From Dyadobacter sp. CY347 (GTDB taxonomy: Bacteria; Bacteroidota; Bacteroidia; Cytophagales; Spirosomataceae), in NCBI RefSeq assembly GCF_021502655.1, contig NZ_JAKFFT010000002.1:62001-126000 (forward strand): a DNA stretch of 64,000 bases, read 5' to 3'. Positions 54,022 to 63,900 of the stretch are shown here, in pieces. The position numbers and the translations under genes are program-made. The notes beneath the pieces were generated by a model that saw only the letters and a program-made list of their open reading frames with translations, searched no databases and had not been told where the DNA came from. Positions within the stretch are counted from its first letter, which is position 1. Every line of letters begins with the position of its first letter.

Positions 54022-54095
54022 TGGGCCCACCTGGAATCGAACCAGGCACCTACTGATTATGAGTCAGTTGCTCTAACCGAATGAGCTATAGGCCC
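54022..54095 (-). tRNA. tRNA with CAU anticodon (Met or lysidine-modified Ile)
   Basis: On the minus strand bases 54095-54022 give a full cloverleaf. The acceptor is GGGCCTA/TGGGCCC, the D arm holds the usual AGCTC, the anticodon arm is ACTGA-CTCATAA-TCAGT with anticodon CAT, and the T arm is CCTGG-TTCGATT-CCAGG; the discriminator is A. CCA is not encoded. A CAU anticodon means elongator Met or tRNA-Ile2, which cannot be separated here without comparing identity elements. A broken copy lies just upstream on the same strand. Confidence 0.92.
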
Positions 54096-54105
54096 GTTAC
54101 TCTTT

Positions 54106-54213
54106 CCTGGATAGGCCAGGCACCTACTGATTTTGAGCCCCAGTGGAGCTGCGGACGCGGCGCGGTTCACTTGCTATAATCGACCGGGCAAACGCTTTGT
54201 GAGCTATAGGCCC
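54106..54213 (-). pseudogene. Degenerate copy of the CAU tRNA gene
   Basis: On the plus strand 54116-54137 matches 54042-54063 of the intact tRNA with one mismatch, in the anticodon. 54200-54216 is identical to 54082-54098, the tRNA 5' end plus two flanking bases. Between them are 62 bases where the intact gene has 18. The T loop is shortened and the 3' acceptor strand is missing. It cannot fold as a working tRNA. Confidence 0.75.
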
Positions 54214-54289
54214 GTTCCTATTACGGAATGAAGCGCAAAAATACGCAATAGCGGCAATTCTCCAAATCATATTGATAAGAATAACTTCT

Positions 54290-54317
54290 TTTGTCCGTTG
54301 CTTGTTTATTACTTTTG
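54290..54317 (+). promoter_or_regulatory. Promoter candidate of the HD phosphohydrolase gene
   Basis: TTTG at 54290-54293 and TACTTTTG at 54310-54317 (a perfect TAnnTTTG) with a 16-base spacer, slightly short. The transcript would start about ten bases before the TTG start codon at 54333. Confidence 0.45.
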
Positions 54318-54332
54318 CCAAAAAATCGAGCT

Positions 54333-55565
54333 TTGAATAAAAGGAAAATCATTAACGACCCCGTTTACGGGTTTATATCCATATCTTCTGATCTGCTTTA
54401 CGACCTGGTTGATCATCCCTATTTTCAGCGTTTGAGGCGCATTAAGCAGCTTGGTTTGGCAGATGTTGTTTACCCCGGAGCCCTGCATACGCGCTTCCAT
54501 CACGCGTTAGGCGCCATGCACCTCATGGGACAGGCCCTCAAAGTGCTGCAACAAAAAGGTCACGCCATTTCCGAACCGGAATTTGAGGCAGCACAAGCGG
54601 CCATTCTACTGCACGACCTGGGGCATGGTCCGTTTTCTCACGTTCTGGAAAGTGTTTTGTTACAGCATGTCGCGCATGAATCCATTACGCTGGTCATGAT
54701 GAAAGCATTGAACAGCCAAATGGAGGGACGGCTTGATCTGGCGATTCAGATGTTTGAAGGGACTTATCCCAGAAAGTTTTTCCATCAAATGGTTTCCAGT
54801 CAGCTGGATATGGACCGGATGGATTATCTGAACCGCGACAGTTTTTATACAGGCGTCATTGAAGGTTCTATTGGTGCAGACAGGCTTATAAAGATGCTGG
54901 ATGTGAGTGAGGATCAGCTGGTAGTTGAGGAAAAGGGCTTGCTTAGCATTGAAAATTTTCTGCACGCGAGAAGGCTCATGTACTGGCAGGTTTATTTGCA
55001 CAAAACATTGTTAAGCGCGCAGGCCATGCTCACCCAGCTGCTGCAAAGGGCCCGCGAATTGTCTGATGGCGGCGCAACATTATTTGCTACGCCAGATTTT
55101 GCGAGGTTCCTGCACAATAATTACAGCCTTGAAGACTTTGATATACACCCGGATCTGCTGGAATCGTTCAACGGTTTGGACGATAACGACGTATGGGCTT
55201 CTGTAAAGGGCTGGCGGACACATAGTGACCCCGTTCTCTCGACGCTTTGTACCATGCTGCTTAACAGGCAGTTATTTAAAATTACTTTCTATGATTCGCC
55301 GCCAGATGAAGCGTTACTTGCTGATTTGCGAAGGCAGCTTCTTGAAGCGGGCGTCGCTGAGGAGCAAATGGATTATTTTCTGGTCAGCGGCGAAACGACC
55401 AACTGGGCCTATGCAAAAGAACTGGATCCGATCCGGGTGAAAATGAAGGGTGGCGCACTGCTGGACATTGCCGATGCATCCGACATCCCAACCATTAAGG
55501 CGCTCACTAAGATTGTACGCAAGTACTATGTATGTTGGGCTAAAAATGTATCTTTGCGTGGTTAG
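54333..55565 (+). CDS. HD domain phosphohydrolase (dGTPase/SAMHD1-like)
   Basis: 410 residues of the HD superfamily. Metal ligands are in HTRFHHALG and LLHDLGHGPFSH, followed by FFHQMVSSQLDMDRMDYLNRDS, which matches the dNTP triphosphohydrolase/YdhJ-like group. It could degrade dNTPs or other nucleotides. The frame has no ATG near its start. The family N-terminus (INDPVYGFI) begins a few residues after a TTG at 54333, which is taken as the start; earlier TTGs at 54291 and 54315 lie in promoter-like DNA. It is the first of the lipid A region genes but probably a separate unit. Confidence 0.88.
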   Translation: MNKRKIINDPVYGFISISSDLLYDLVDHPYFQRLRRIKQLGLADVVYPGALHTRFHHALGAMHLMGQALKVLQQKGHAISEPEFEAAQAAILLHDLGHGPFSHVLESVLLQHVAHESITLVMMKALNSQMEGRLDLAIQMFEGTYPRKFFHQMVSSQLDMDRMDYLNRDSFYTGVIEGSIGADRLIKMLDVSEDQLVVEEKGLLSIENFLHARRLMYWQVYLHKTLLSAQAMLTQLLQRARELSDGGATLFATPDFARFLHNNYSLEDFDIHPDLLESFNGLDDNDVWASVKGWRTHSDPVLSTLCTMLLNRQLFKITFYDSPPDEALLADLRRQLLEAGVAEEQMDYFLVSGETTNWAYAKELDPIRVKMKGGALLDIADASDIPTIKALTKIVRKYYVCWAKNVSLRG

Positions 55566-55647
55566 TCAGGATCATTAAAAGAAAAAGCCCTTTTCAAAAT
55601 CCACTATAAGTACTCGATATTCGTTACCCGAAATTAGCCGAAAAAAT

Positions 55648-56694
55648 ATGAAATTTACTGTCAGCGAGATTGCTCAAATGCTTGATGGAACCATTGTTGG
55701 AAATGATACAATTACAATTGATTCGGCTGCTAAAATTGAAGAAGGGCGTCCGGGCTGTATTTCCTTTTTAGCCAACAGTAAATACGAACCTTACATATAT
55801 ACTACACAATCTTCCGCAGTCATTGTCAGCAAGGATTTTGTTCCTAAAAAAGAGATATCGGCAACACTTATATATGTCGAAAACGCTTACACTGCATTCA
55901 CGATCCTGCTCGAAGAATATCAAAAACGCATTGCCAGCGGCAAATCCGGAGTAGAACAACCTAGTTTTATCGGGGAAAATAGTCAGACAGGCGAAAATTG
56001 TTACCGAGGTGCTTTTTCCTACATTGGCAAGAATTGCGTGATCGGCAACAGCGTAAAGATTTATCCAAATACTTATCTCGGCGATAACATTGAAATAGGG
56101 GATAACTCCATCATCCATCCCGGCGTACGTATTTATGATAATACGATCATTGGTAAAAACTGCGTGATTTTTGCGAATACAGTCATAGGAAGCGATGGTT
56201 TTGGTTTCGCGCCCCAAACGGACGGAACTTATAAAACGATCCCGCAACTTGGTAATGTCATCCTGGAAGACGATGTGAGCGTAGGATCCAATTCCACAAT
56301 CGACTGTGCGACAATGGGTTCCACAATTATTCGGAAAGGGGTTAAAATAGATAATCTCGTGCAAATCGCACATAATGTAGAGATTGGAAAAAATACCGTA
56401 ATTGCAGCCCAATCCGGGATCTCGGGATCAACAACGGTTGGCGAACAATGTGTCGTGGCCGGACAAGTTGGGATCGTGGGGCATATTACAATTGCAAATA
56501 AGACTAAAATAGGAGCTCAGAGCGGATTAGGGAAATCAATCAAAAAAGAAGGGCTTTCGCTGTCCGGCTCACCAGCCAGGGATTTGAACGAACATTTAAG
56601 ATCAATGGCCCTCGTCCGCAGGCTGCCCGAAATAGAAGAAAGGCTGAAAGATCTGGAAAATAAACACGAAACATCCGATTTTCAGGGTCAATAG
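55648..56694 (+). CDS. lpxD: UDP-3-O-acylglucosamine N-acyltransferase LpxD
   Basis: 348 residues. LpxD adds a hydroxyacyl chain to the amino group of UDP-3-O-acylglucosamine in lipid A synthesis at the inner membrane. An N-terminal uridine-binding domain (about 1-100) precedes a left-handed beta-helix of hexapeptide repeats ([26 protein letters not shown] and onward). The catalytic His is in [13 protein letters not shown]. The length is usual. It is followed 35 bases later by lpxC/fabZ and then lpxA. Confidence 0.95.
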   Translation: MKFTVSEIAQMLDGTIVGNDTITIDSAAKIEEGRPGCISFLANSKYEPYIYTTQSSAVIVSKDFVPKKEISATLIYVENAYTAFTILLEEYQKRIASGKSGVEQPSFIGENSQTGENCYRGAFSYIGKNCVIGNSVKIYPNTYLGDNIEIGDNSIIHPGVRIYDNTIIGKNCVIFANTVIGSDGFGFAPQTDGTYKTIPQLGNVILEDDVSVGSNSTIDCATMGSTIIRKGVKIDNLVQIAHNVEIGKNTVIAAQSGISGSTTVGEQCVVAGQVGIVGHITIANKTKIGAQSGLGKSIKKEGLSLSGSPARDLNEHLRSMALVRRLPEIEERLKDLENKHETSDFQGQ

Positions 56695-56729
56695 TACAAC
56701 GCGCCTTTAAGAAGAAAAGGAAATTTATA

Positions 56730-58121
56730 ATGAACGAAAAACAACAAACCATTTCCAAGTCTGTATCCGTAACAGGAGTGGGTTTACATACGGGTGTGGT
56801 GGCTACAATGACATTTGTGCCTGCCGCCGCCAATCACGGATACAAGTTTCAACGCATTGATTTACCCGATCAGCCCATCGTAGATGCAGATGTCGACAAT
56901 GTGGTCGATCTGTCGCGTGGAACAACCATTGAACAAAACGGAGCGCGTATCCATACGGTTGAGCATACGCTTGCTGCCCTAGTTGGTTTGCAAATCGACA
57001 ATGTGCTCATCCAGCTCGACGGCCCCGAGCCGCCGATCATGGACGGGAGCTCTATTAAGTTTGTAGATGCATTGCTTGACGCGGGCATTGAAGAACAAAA
57101 TGCATACAGGAATTACTTCGAAGTTCCTGAATATGTGCATTATATGAATAAAGAAACAGATACGGAGCTTGTTGCGTTGCCACTTTCCGATTACCGCCTG
57201 ACCGTGATGGTCGACTATAATTCGACGGTGATCAGCAGCCAGCATGCATCCCTGAATGATATTACATTATTCAAAGACGATATCGCCGAATGCCGCACAT
57301 TTGTATTCTTACACGAACTTGAAGCGTTATACAGGCAAAACCTGATCAAAGGCGGCGACCTGACCAACGCGATTGTGATTGTAGACCGGGAAGTGCAGGA
57401 TGGCGAACTAGATCACCTTTCGCAGCTTTTGAGTAAACCAAAAGTAAGCGTAAACAAGTCAAAGGGCATTCTGAATAATGTAGACCTGCATTATCCGAAT
57501 GAAATGGCGCGTCACAAGCTGCTGGACCTGATCGGCGATCTTGCTTTGGTAGGCCGTCCGATTAAGGCGCAGATATTGGCTGCCCGTCCGGGACATGCAG
57601 CTAATGTGGCTCTGGCCAAAAAAATTAAGAAACTAATTAAATCCGGGAAAGGAGATATCCCGCAATATGACCCGAACAAGGCGCCGGTTTTTGACATTAA
57701 CCAGATCGGACAGCTATTAGCGCACCGTTATCCGTTCCAAATGATCGACAAAATCATTGCATTGGACGAAAACAGCGTGGTAGGCGTGAAGAATGTGACG
57801 ATCAATGAGCAGTTTTTCCTGGGCCATTTCCCCGGAAACCCTGTAATGCCCGGCGTTTTGCAATTGGAAGCCATGGCGCAGACGGGCGGTATTCTGGTTC
57901 TGACAAGCGTGCCGGATCCTGATAATTACTGGCCTTACCTGATCGGAATTGATGCATGCCGCTTCCGCCGCAATGTTTTTCCCGGGGATACGGTAATTTT
58001 TAAATGTGAATTTACGTCTCCAATGAAAAGGGGAATCGTGAAAATGAGTGGCCGGGGATATGTAGCCGGACAGTTGGTGTGTGAAGCGGATATGATAGCA
58101 AGCCTGGTAAAGAAAAAATGA
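56730..58121 (+). CDS. Bifunctional LpxC-FabZ
   Basis: 463 residues with two enzymes. Residues 1 to about 310 are the zinc deacetylase LpxC (RIHTVEHTLAAL, the zinc ligand region HYPNEMARHKLLDLIGDLAL, then RPGHAANVALAKKI). About residue 320 onward is FabZ, the 3-hydroxyacyl-ACP dehydratase (HRYPFQMIDKI and GHFPGNPVMPGVLQLEAMAQ with the catalytic His and Glu). The fusion is characteristic of Bacteroidota and couples lipid A deacetylation with fatty acid elongation. It overlaps lpxA by four bases (ATGA). Confidence 0.97.
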   Translation: MNEKQQTISKSVSVTGVGLHTGVVATMTFVPAAANHGYKFQRIDLPDQPIVDADVDNVVDLSRGTTIEQNGARIHTVEHTLAALVGLQIDNVLIQLDGPEPPIMDGSSIKFVDALLDAGIEEQNAYRNYFEVPEYVHYMNKETDTELVALPLSDYRLTVMVDYNSTVISSQHASLNDITLFKDDIAECRTFVFLHELEALYRQNLIKGGDLTNAIVIVDREVQDGELDHLSQLLSKPKVSVNKSKGILNNVDLHYPNEMARHKLLDLIGDLALVGRPIKAQILAARPGHAANVALAKKIKKLIKSGKGDIPQYDPNKAPVFDINQIGQLLAHRYPFQMIDKIIALDENSVVGVKNVTINEQFFLGHFPGNPVMPGVLQLEAMAQTGGILVLTSVPDPDNYWPYLIGIDACRFRRNVFPGDTVIFKCEFTSPMKRGIVKMSGRGYVAGQLVCEADMIASLVKKK

Positions 58122-58930
58122 CTCAATCATTAGCATATATTCATCCTGGCGCTAAGATCGCTCAGAATGTGGAAATTGAACCATTCGCAATGATACATTC
58201 CGATGTTGAAATTGGCGAGGGCTCATGGATCGGATCACACGCTGTTATAAATTCAGGTGCGAGAATCGGAAAGAACTGCCGGATCTTTCCGGGTGCAGTA
58301 ATCGCTTCTACGCCCCAGGATCTCAAATATAATAACGAATACACATTTACGATCATCGGTGATAACACCACGATCCGCGAATACGCGACGATCAGCCGCG
58401 GAACTGAGGAGCATTGGAAAACGGTGGTGGGTTCAGACTGCCTGATTATGGCTTATGCACACGTAGCGCATGACTGCCGCGTTGGGAACAGCTGTATCAT
58501 TGGCAATAATGTACAGATGGCCGGTCACGTACATGTAGGCGACTGGGCTATTGTAAGTGCGTTAAGTGCTGTGCATCAATTTGTTAAAATCGGATCACAT
58601 GCATTTGTTTCTGGGGCAACATTAGTCCGCAAGGATGTGCCGCCGTTCACAAAAGCCGCGCGTGAACCCATTTCTTATGCTGGAATCAACTCGGTTGGAT
58701 TGAGAAGACGTGGTTATAGCAACGAGAAGATCAACGAGATCCAGAATATTTACCGTTACATCTATATGAGAGGCCTTAATAATGCCGAGGCTCTGCAAAA
58801 AATAGAACTTGAATTGCCGCCATCCAACGAGCGGGATGTGGTCATTAACTTTATTCGTAATTCGGAAAGAGGGATCATGAAAAGCCCTTTCCAGACAAAT
58901 GGAACAACAGAAGCAGAAGCGCAGCCTTAA
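58118..58930 (+). CDS. lpxA: UDP-N-acetylglucosamine acyltransferase LpxA
   Basis: 270 residues: a left-handed beta-helix of hexapeptide repeats (HPGAKIAQNVEIEPFAMIHSDVEIG and so on) and a C-terminal helical domain. The catalytic His is in AYAHVAHDCRVGNSC. LpxA begins lipid A synthesis by acylating UDP-GlcNAc. The start overlaps the stop of lpxC/fabZ, so translation is probably coupled. A terminator follows, ending the operon. A C-terminal extension of about 15 residues (TNGTTEAEAQP) is unremarkable. Confidence 0.96.
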   Translation: MTQSLAYIHPGAKIAQNVEIEPFAMIHSDVEIGEGSWIGSHAVINSGARIGKNCRIFPGAVIASTPQDLKYNNEYTFTIIGDNTTIREYATISRGTEEHWKTVVGSDCLIMAYAHVAHDCRVGNSCIIGNNVQMAGHVHVGDWAIVSALSAVHQFVKIGSHAFVSGATLVRKDVPPFTKAAREPISYAGINSVGLRRRGYSNEKINEIQNIYRYIYMRGLNNAEALQKIELELPPSNERDVVINFIRNSERGIMKSPFQTNGTTEAEAQP

Positions 58931-58964
58931 ACGTTTGCCAGCAGGATTTGTCTTAAAATATATG

Positions 58965-58996
58965 AAGCCCGGGATTTTCTTCCGGGCTTTTTTTTC
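58965..58996 (+). terminator. Intrinsic terminator of the lipid A operon
   Basis: AAGCCCGG (58965-58972) pairs with CCGGGCTT (58982-58989), followed by a run of T residues. It lies 35 bases after the lpxA stop. Confidence 0.9.
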
Positions 58997-59044
58997 GCTT
59001 AAAATTCAAAAAACAACCTTGAATTAACTATTCAAGACTCATTC

Positions 59045-59842
59045 TTATTCAATTACTTCCAACACGTCCCCTTCCTTAACAACCCCAAAATTACTGGCAA
59101 CCAAGTTTTGTCCGAATAGCACTTTGTTGTTAACGCGTCGGTAACTGGCTAGTGTTTTTAATGGTTCAGGGCCTTTCTGCCCGGTTGCGGGATCAACGGT
59201 AGTGAGGACGCAGCGGGCGCAGGGTTTTACGATTTCGAAATCCAGTTCGCCGATCCGGATGCGCTTCCATTGATCTTCTTCAAAAGGCGCTGTTTCGGAA
59301 ATAACGAAATTGGGCCTGAAACGAACCATGGATATCGGCTCTTGAAGGCGTGTGTTGAGATCATCCAGTGAAGCCTGTGAAATGACCAGGAATGGGTAAC
59401 CATCAGCAAAACTGACGATCTCTCCATTTTTAGCATACTTCGGATCCGCTTTCCGCTCCGTGGATTCTGGCATCATTACCAGCCTTACATTTTGTCCTAT
59501 TTGTGCCGAAAGCCATTGATCCGCCTCATCCGAAACCGTTACAGCTTCGGCAAGGTCATCCCAGATCTTAACAGTCAGATTTTCACCGGAAACGGGCTCA
59601 TAGGCAGCTGTAATGCTGTTTTGCGGATCGTTTCTTTCGAATATTTTCAGTCCGTCCTGTTCCAGGGAAACGTCAATCAATGCCATTTGGTGAAAGACGC
59701 GCTGCGTAATGAATGTATTATTGTCATCAATGATCAGCCAGCGGCGGTCGTATTGCAGTCCCTTGTTTTCGGTTTTTGCCTCTTTTAACCTTATTCCACC
59801 CAATGATTTGACGGGATAGATCCATATTTCTGATAAACGCAT
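59045..59842 (-). CDS. MOSC domain protein (mARC/YcbX-like)
   Basis: 265 residues with an N-terminal MOSC beta-barrel (LSEIWIYPVKSLGGIRLKEA) and a C-terminal MOSC domain, whose KPCARCVLTTVDPATGQKG carries the conserved Cys that coordinates molybdenum in mARC-type proteins. Reduction of N-hydroxylated compounds is the known family reaction, with partner redox proteins. The cofactor would come from the operon at 4.4-8.3 kb. It begins 29 bases after tsaD on the same strand, probably in one transcript. Confidence 0.88.
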   Translation of the reverse strand: MRLSEIWIYPVKSLGGIRLKEAKTENKGLQYDRRWLIIDDNNTFITQRVFHQMALIDVSLEQDGLKIFERNDPQNSITAAYEPVSGENLTVKIWDDLAEAVTVSDEADQWLSAQIGQNVRLVMMPESTERKADPKYAKNGEIVSFADGYPFLVISQASLDDLNTRLQEPISMVRFRPNFVISETAPFEEDQWKRIRIGELDFEIVKPCARCVLTTVDPATGQKGPEPLKTLASYRRVNNKVLFGQNLVASNFGVVKEGDVLEVIE

Positions 59843-59871
59843 GTTCGAATATGTTTTTGTTCATGACTTTT

Positions 59872-60870
59872 TCAAAACTCCATCCGCGCCATCGGACTAA
59901 CCATTTGATCAGTGAAATCCCTGGCTTCAAACTTATAATGTGCCGCCATGGCGATCATAGCAGCATTATCTGTGCAGTATTCGAATGCTGGAATGTACAC
60001 TTTCCAATCCAGTTTCGCTCCCAATTCAAGAAGCGACTTCCTTAATCCGGAGTTGGCAGAAACGCCGCCGGCGATCGCAATTTCCTTAATCCCAGTTTCA
60101 CGCGACGCTTTTTTGATTTTTTTCAAAAGAATATCCACCAGTGTATACTGAATGCTCGCACAGATATTATTTAGATTTTCACGGATAAAATCAGGATTCT
60201 CCCGCACCTGCTTTTGCAAAAAATACATAAACGAAGTCTTGATCCCGCTGAAAGAGAAATCCAGCCCCGGCATTTCAGGAAGCGGAAAAGGATATGCCTG
60301 AGGATTTCCAAATGCCGCATATTTATCGATCAATGGTCCGCCTGGATAGGGCAGGTCGAGCAGCTTGGCGGTTTTGTCAAATGCTTCGCCTACTGCATCA
60401 TCTTTTGTCTCCCCGATAATCTCCATTTCCAGCGGGCCGGTAACTTTTACAATTTGGGTATGTCCGCCGCTGACGGTGAGGCAGAGAAATGGAAATGCAG
60501 GTTTGGGATCGTCGATAAAGTGCGCGAGCACATGGGCTTGCATGTGATTGATTTCTATCAGCGGAATATTAAGTCCCAGTGCCATCGATTTGGCAAAAGA
60601 AGTCCCTACGAGCAAAGCGCCTAATAACCCCGGTCCTTTCGTAAAAGCAATGGCATCCAGGTCTTTTTTTGTTACTTTTGCATCATTCAATGCGTTATCT
60701 ACCACAGGCAGAATGTGTTGCTGGTGCGCCCGTGAAGCAAGTTCGGGAACAACGCCGCCATATTGTGTGTGAATCAGTTGCGTAGCAACAACATTGGAGC
60801 AGATTTTCCCGTTAGTGATTACGGCTGCGGAGGTTTCGTCACAAGACGATTCAATGGCGAGGATATTCAT
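59872..60870 (-). CDS. tsaD: tRNA N6-adenosine threonylcarbamoyltransferase TsaD
   Basis: 332 residues, the standard size. TsaD transfers threonylcarbamoyl to A37 of tRNAs reading ANN codons, working with TsaB and TsaE. Signatures are ESSCDETSAAV at the start, HMQAHVLAH (the two metal-binding His), CLTVSGGHTQIV and the late YCTDNAAMIAM. It is divergent from the TamB-like gene with 71 bases between, and it leads a small operon with the MOSC gene. Confidence 0.97.
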   Translation of the reverse strand: MNILAIESSCDETSAAVITNGKICSNVVATQLIHTQYGGVVPELASRAHQQHILPVVDNALNDAKVTKKDLDAIAFTKGPGLLGALLVGTSFAKSMALGLNIPLIEINHMQAHVLAHFIDDPKPAFPFLCLTVSGGHTQIVKVTGPLEMEIIGETKDDAVGEAFDKTAKLLDLPYPGGPLIDKYAAFGNPQAYPFPLPEMPGLDFSFSGIKTSFMYFLQKQVRENPDFIRENLNNICASIQYTLVDILLKKIKKASRETGIKEIAIAGGVSANSGLRKSLLELGAKLDWKVYIPAFEYCTDNAAMIAMAAHYKFEARDFTDQMVSPMARMEF

Positions 60871-60889
60871 AATTGTTGAACTATAGTCG

Positions 60890-60897
60890 CAAAATTA
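60890..60897 (-). promoter_or_regulatory. -7 promoter element of tsaD
   Basis: TAATTTTG on the minus strand is a perfect TAnnTTTG match, 19 bases upstream of the tsaD start. No TTTG or TTG is found at the usual -33 spacing. Confidence 0.4.
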
Positions 60898-60941
60898 AGC
60901 ATTAACAATAAGATAAGCGGTATCCCGCCGCGAAGCTATAT

Positions 60942-63900
60942 ATGTTAAAATTCCTGAAGGCGTTTGGTAATGGTCTGATCGTAGTGATCATCTTTGCGCT
61001 GCTGGCGTTGGGAATTGTTACCATTGCACTTCAACTTCCTTCCGTCCAAACCTGGGCAGTTCAGCGTGTTACGAGCAATATTTCTGAAAAGCTGGGTTAT
61101 CCCATTACCATTCAAAAAGTCAACATTAAGTGGTTTGACGTCGTTTCTCTGGAAGGGATTTCGGTAAAAGACACGAGCCGGAAGGATATGATCGATGTCG
61201 GCAGGATCGACGTCAACTTAGATCTGAATAACATCATCGAGAATTCTGCCAGGGAAATTTATCTTGACGAGGTGAATGTTTACCAGCCCAATGTGCATCT
61301 GGCCGTGCTGCCTTCATCAGGTTCATTGAACATTGATGGCTTCATCGAACGCATTAACGAGCTTACCGCCCCGGACGTTCCGCGTCCCAAAAACGCACCC
61401 GAAAATAATACACCATTCATTATTGGTAAATCAAAAGTCATTGACGGAACATTCCGCTATGATGATCCGCGCCAGCCTCGTGACAGGGGCGCCAGGACAT
61501 TTGATTACTCTCATTTTGAACTGAACAAACTGAATGGTGACCTGAGAAATTTCCTTGTCCAGGGCGATACGATCTCTTTTCTGGCCAGAAACCTGGAAAC
61601 CGTTGATAAACAGACTGGTCTGACGATGCACGATCTGGAAACGCGCTTTTTGTTTTGCCAGAAAAAAATGGAATTGAAAGAGCTGGACGCTCATATCGGC
61701 AATTCGCATTTGAAAGACGAAGTCATATTCTACTATAACAGGTCCGGCGAGCTGGGCGATTTCAATCACAAGGTCCGGATGAAAGGACATTTGGTAGGCA
61801 GTCGTGTTGATTCAAAAGATCTTGGACTTTTTTCGAGCTATGTTGATAATCTGAGTGAAACCTGGCGCATATCCGGCGATTTCAACGGGAAAGTGGATGA
61901 TTTCATGGTTTCCAATATGGATCTCCATTTCGGGAGAGGCAGCCGGCTGGTTGGTAATGTTGGTTTTGAAGGGCTTCCGACTATCGAAGGCGTGAAAATG
62001 GACATTCAGCTGTCGCTATCGAAAGTGGAACCGATGGACATTGTTCAGTACTATCCTGAGTGGGAGATGCATTCTGAACTTTCAAAATTCGGTCTCACGC
62101 TGCTGGATGGCACCTTTAAAGGAACATTAGAAGATTTTGCCCTGAATGCTTCCGCCTCCTCGGATATGGGGGAAGTGGCGGGCGATCTCGTTTTCCACAT
62201 TGCCGATGCGCAGTCAACCACTTATTCGGGAACGATCAAAACGGCTGCATTTAAGCTTGGGAAATTGCTGGATGACGAAGAAACGTGGCAGGAGCTGGAT
62301 TTTGACGGAAAAGTTTTTGGAAAAGGCACGGAGTTGAAATTCGCTTCCACGGATATGAACGCGACAGTCGGGCGCGTAGGATTTCAGCATTATAATTATA
62401 AGAACATTCAGCTTAAAGGAAATATACAAAACCAGTATTTCAATGGCCTGGTCGTTGCGCGGGACAGCAATCTGCTTGCCAACATTGAAGGGGAATTTGA
62501 CCTCTCAAAGGCGCAAAATGCATTCGACGTGCAGGGAATCGTTGAGCGCGCGAACCTGAAAGAACTTGGCTTTGCCAAAGATGCCATCACATTACGCACG
62601 CAACTAAATATTAATCTGACCGGTAACACATTGGACGCGCTGACAGGCGATGCCAAGCTCCTCGACACGTATTTGCTGATGTCTGAAAAGGAAAGAAATC
62701 TCGTGATGGATACGCTGGTGTTTTCATCCCGCCAGATCGCCGACAGACGCATTCTAAAACTGGAAAGTGAATTCTTGACCGCAAAAATGGATGGGAATTT
62801 TCTTCCCACAGCTGCCTATAAAGACATTAGCCGGATTTTGGAAGAGTACAAACTTTACTTTTTCGAAAACGAAGCAAACCGGACCGAATATTATTCTAGA
62901 AAGGCTGCGAAGACGTCACTGGACCGTTACCAGATCGACTATGCGGTTGAAACCAGGAACTTGTCACGTTTTCTCGCGTTCTTGAGTCCGGATGTATATG
63001 TTTCAAGAGGAGCGAAGGCAGAGGGGGTTTTTAAAATGGATAATACGGCTTTTTTGACATTGAATGCAGTTTCCGATACAGTCCGTTATGGAACAAATGA
63101 ATTTGTAAAGGCAGAAGTCGACGTTACAACTTCAAAGTTTGTAAACTCAGCGGAAGTTCTGGCTTCAATGCTTGTCACATCCGAAAACCAGAAAATAAGC
63201 GCATTAGTCCCGACAGAAAAACTGGAAATCGAAGGCACCTGGGATGTTGACCATATTGATTTCAATAGTGCCCTGAACCAGGTTAACAGCACCAACAACG
63301 CTAATCTGGCCGGCGAAATCCGCTTCTTACCTGCCGGTTTGGACATTAATTTCAAAAATTCAAAGCTTAATTTGTTGGAGGAAACCTGGAATGTTCCTTC
63401 TGAGAGCTTTATCTCTATCGTCGGGCGTGATGTGACAATGTCTAATTTAGGTCTTGTAAGTGGCAAGCAGCGGATTTTTGTGAGCGGCACGGCATCGGAA
63501 GATCCGGATAAAAGCATGGTCCTGGACATCAAGAATTTCAGGTTGGCGAGTTTGAATGCGCTGTTAACCACGCAGTTGGCTGGGATTATGGATGGCTCCG
63601 CGCGGGTCAAAGACATTTATAATGATGTGGTGCTCGACGCCAATTTCAACATTGAAAGCCTTGGTTATGGTCAGTACGAATTTGGAAACTTATCCGGGAC
63701 CGGCGATTGGGACCAGGGCAGGAGTGAGCTGGAAATTGATGCACAGCTTAATAAAGATGCAAGGCGCGTGTTCAATCTTACGGGTGCCTATCGTCCGAAG
63801 TTAAATGCTAACACGCTGGATTTGAAGGCTATTTTCAACAATTTCGATTTCAAAGGCCTCGAACCATTTGCTACCGGGCTGGTTTCGGACATTAGCGGGA

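Noticed and set aside
54106-54213. A tRNA interrupted by a self-splicing intron
   Set aside because: The inserted stretch is only about 44 bases longer than the intact segment, far too short for a group I intron, and the copy also lacks the 3' acceptor strand and a normal T loop.
55768-56412. A 214-codon minus-strand open frame opposite lpxD
   Set aside because: Antisense to a secure lpxD gene; its translation has no recognisable motif.
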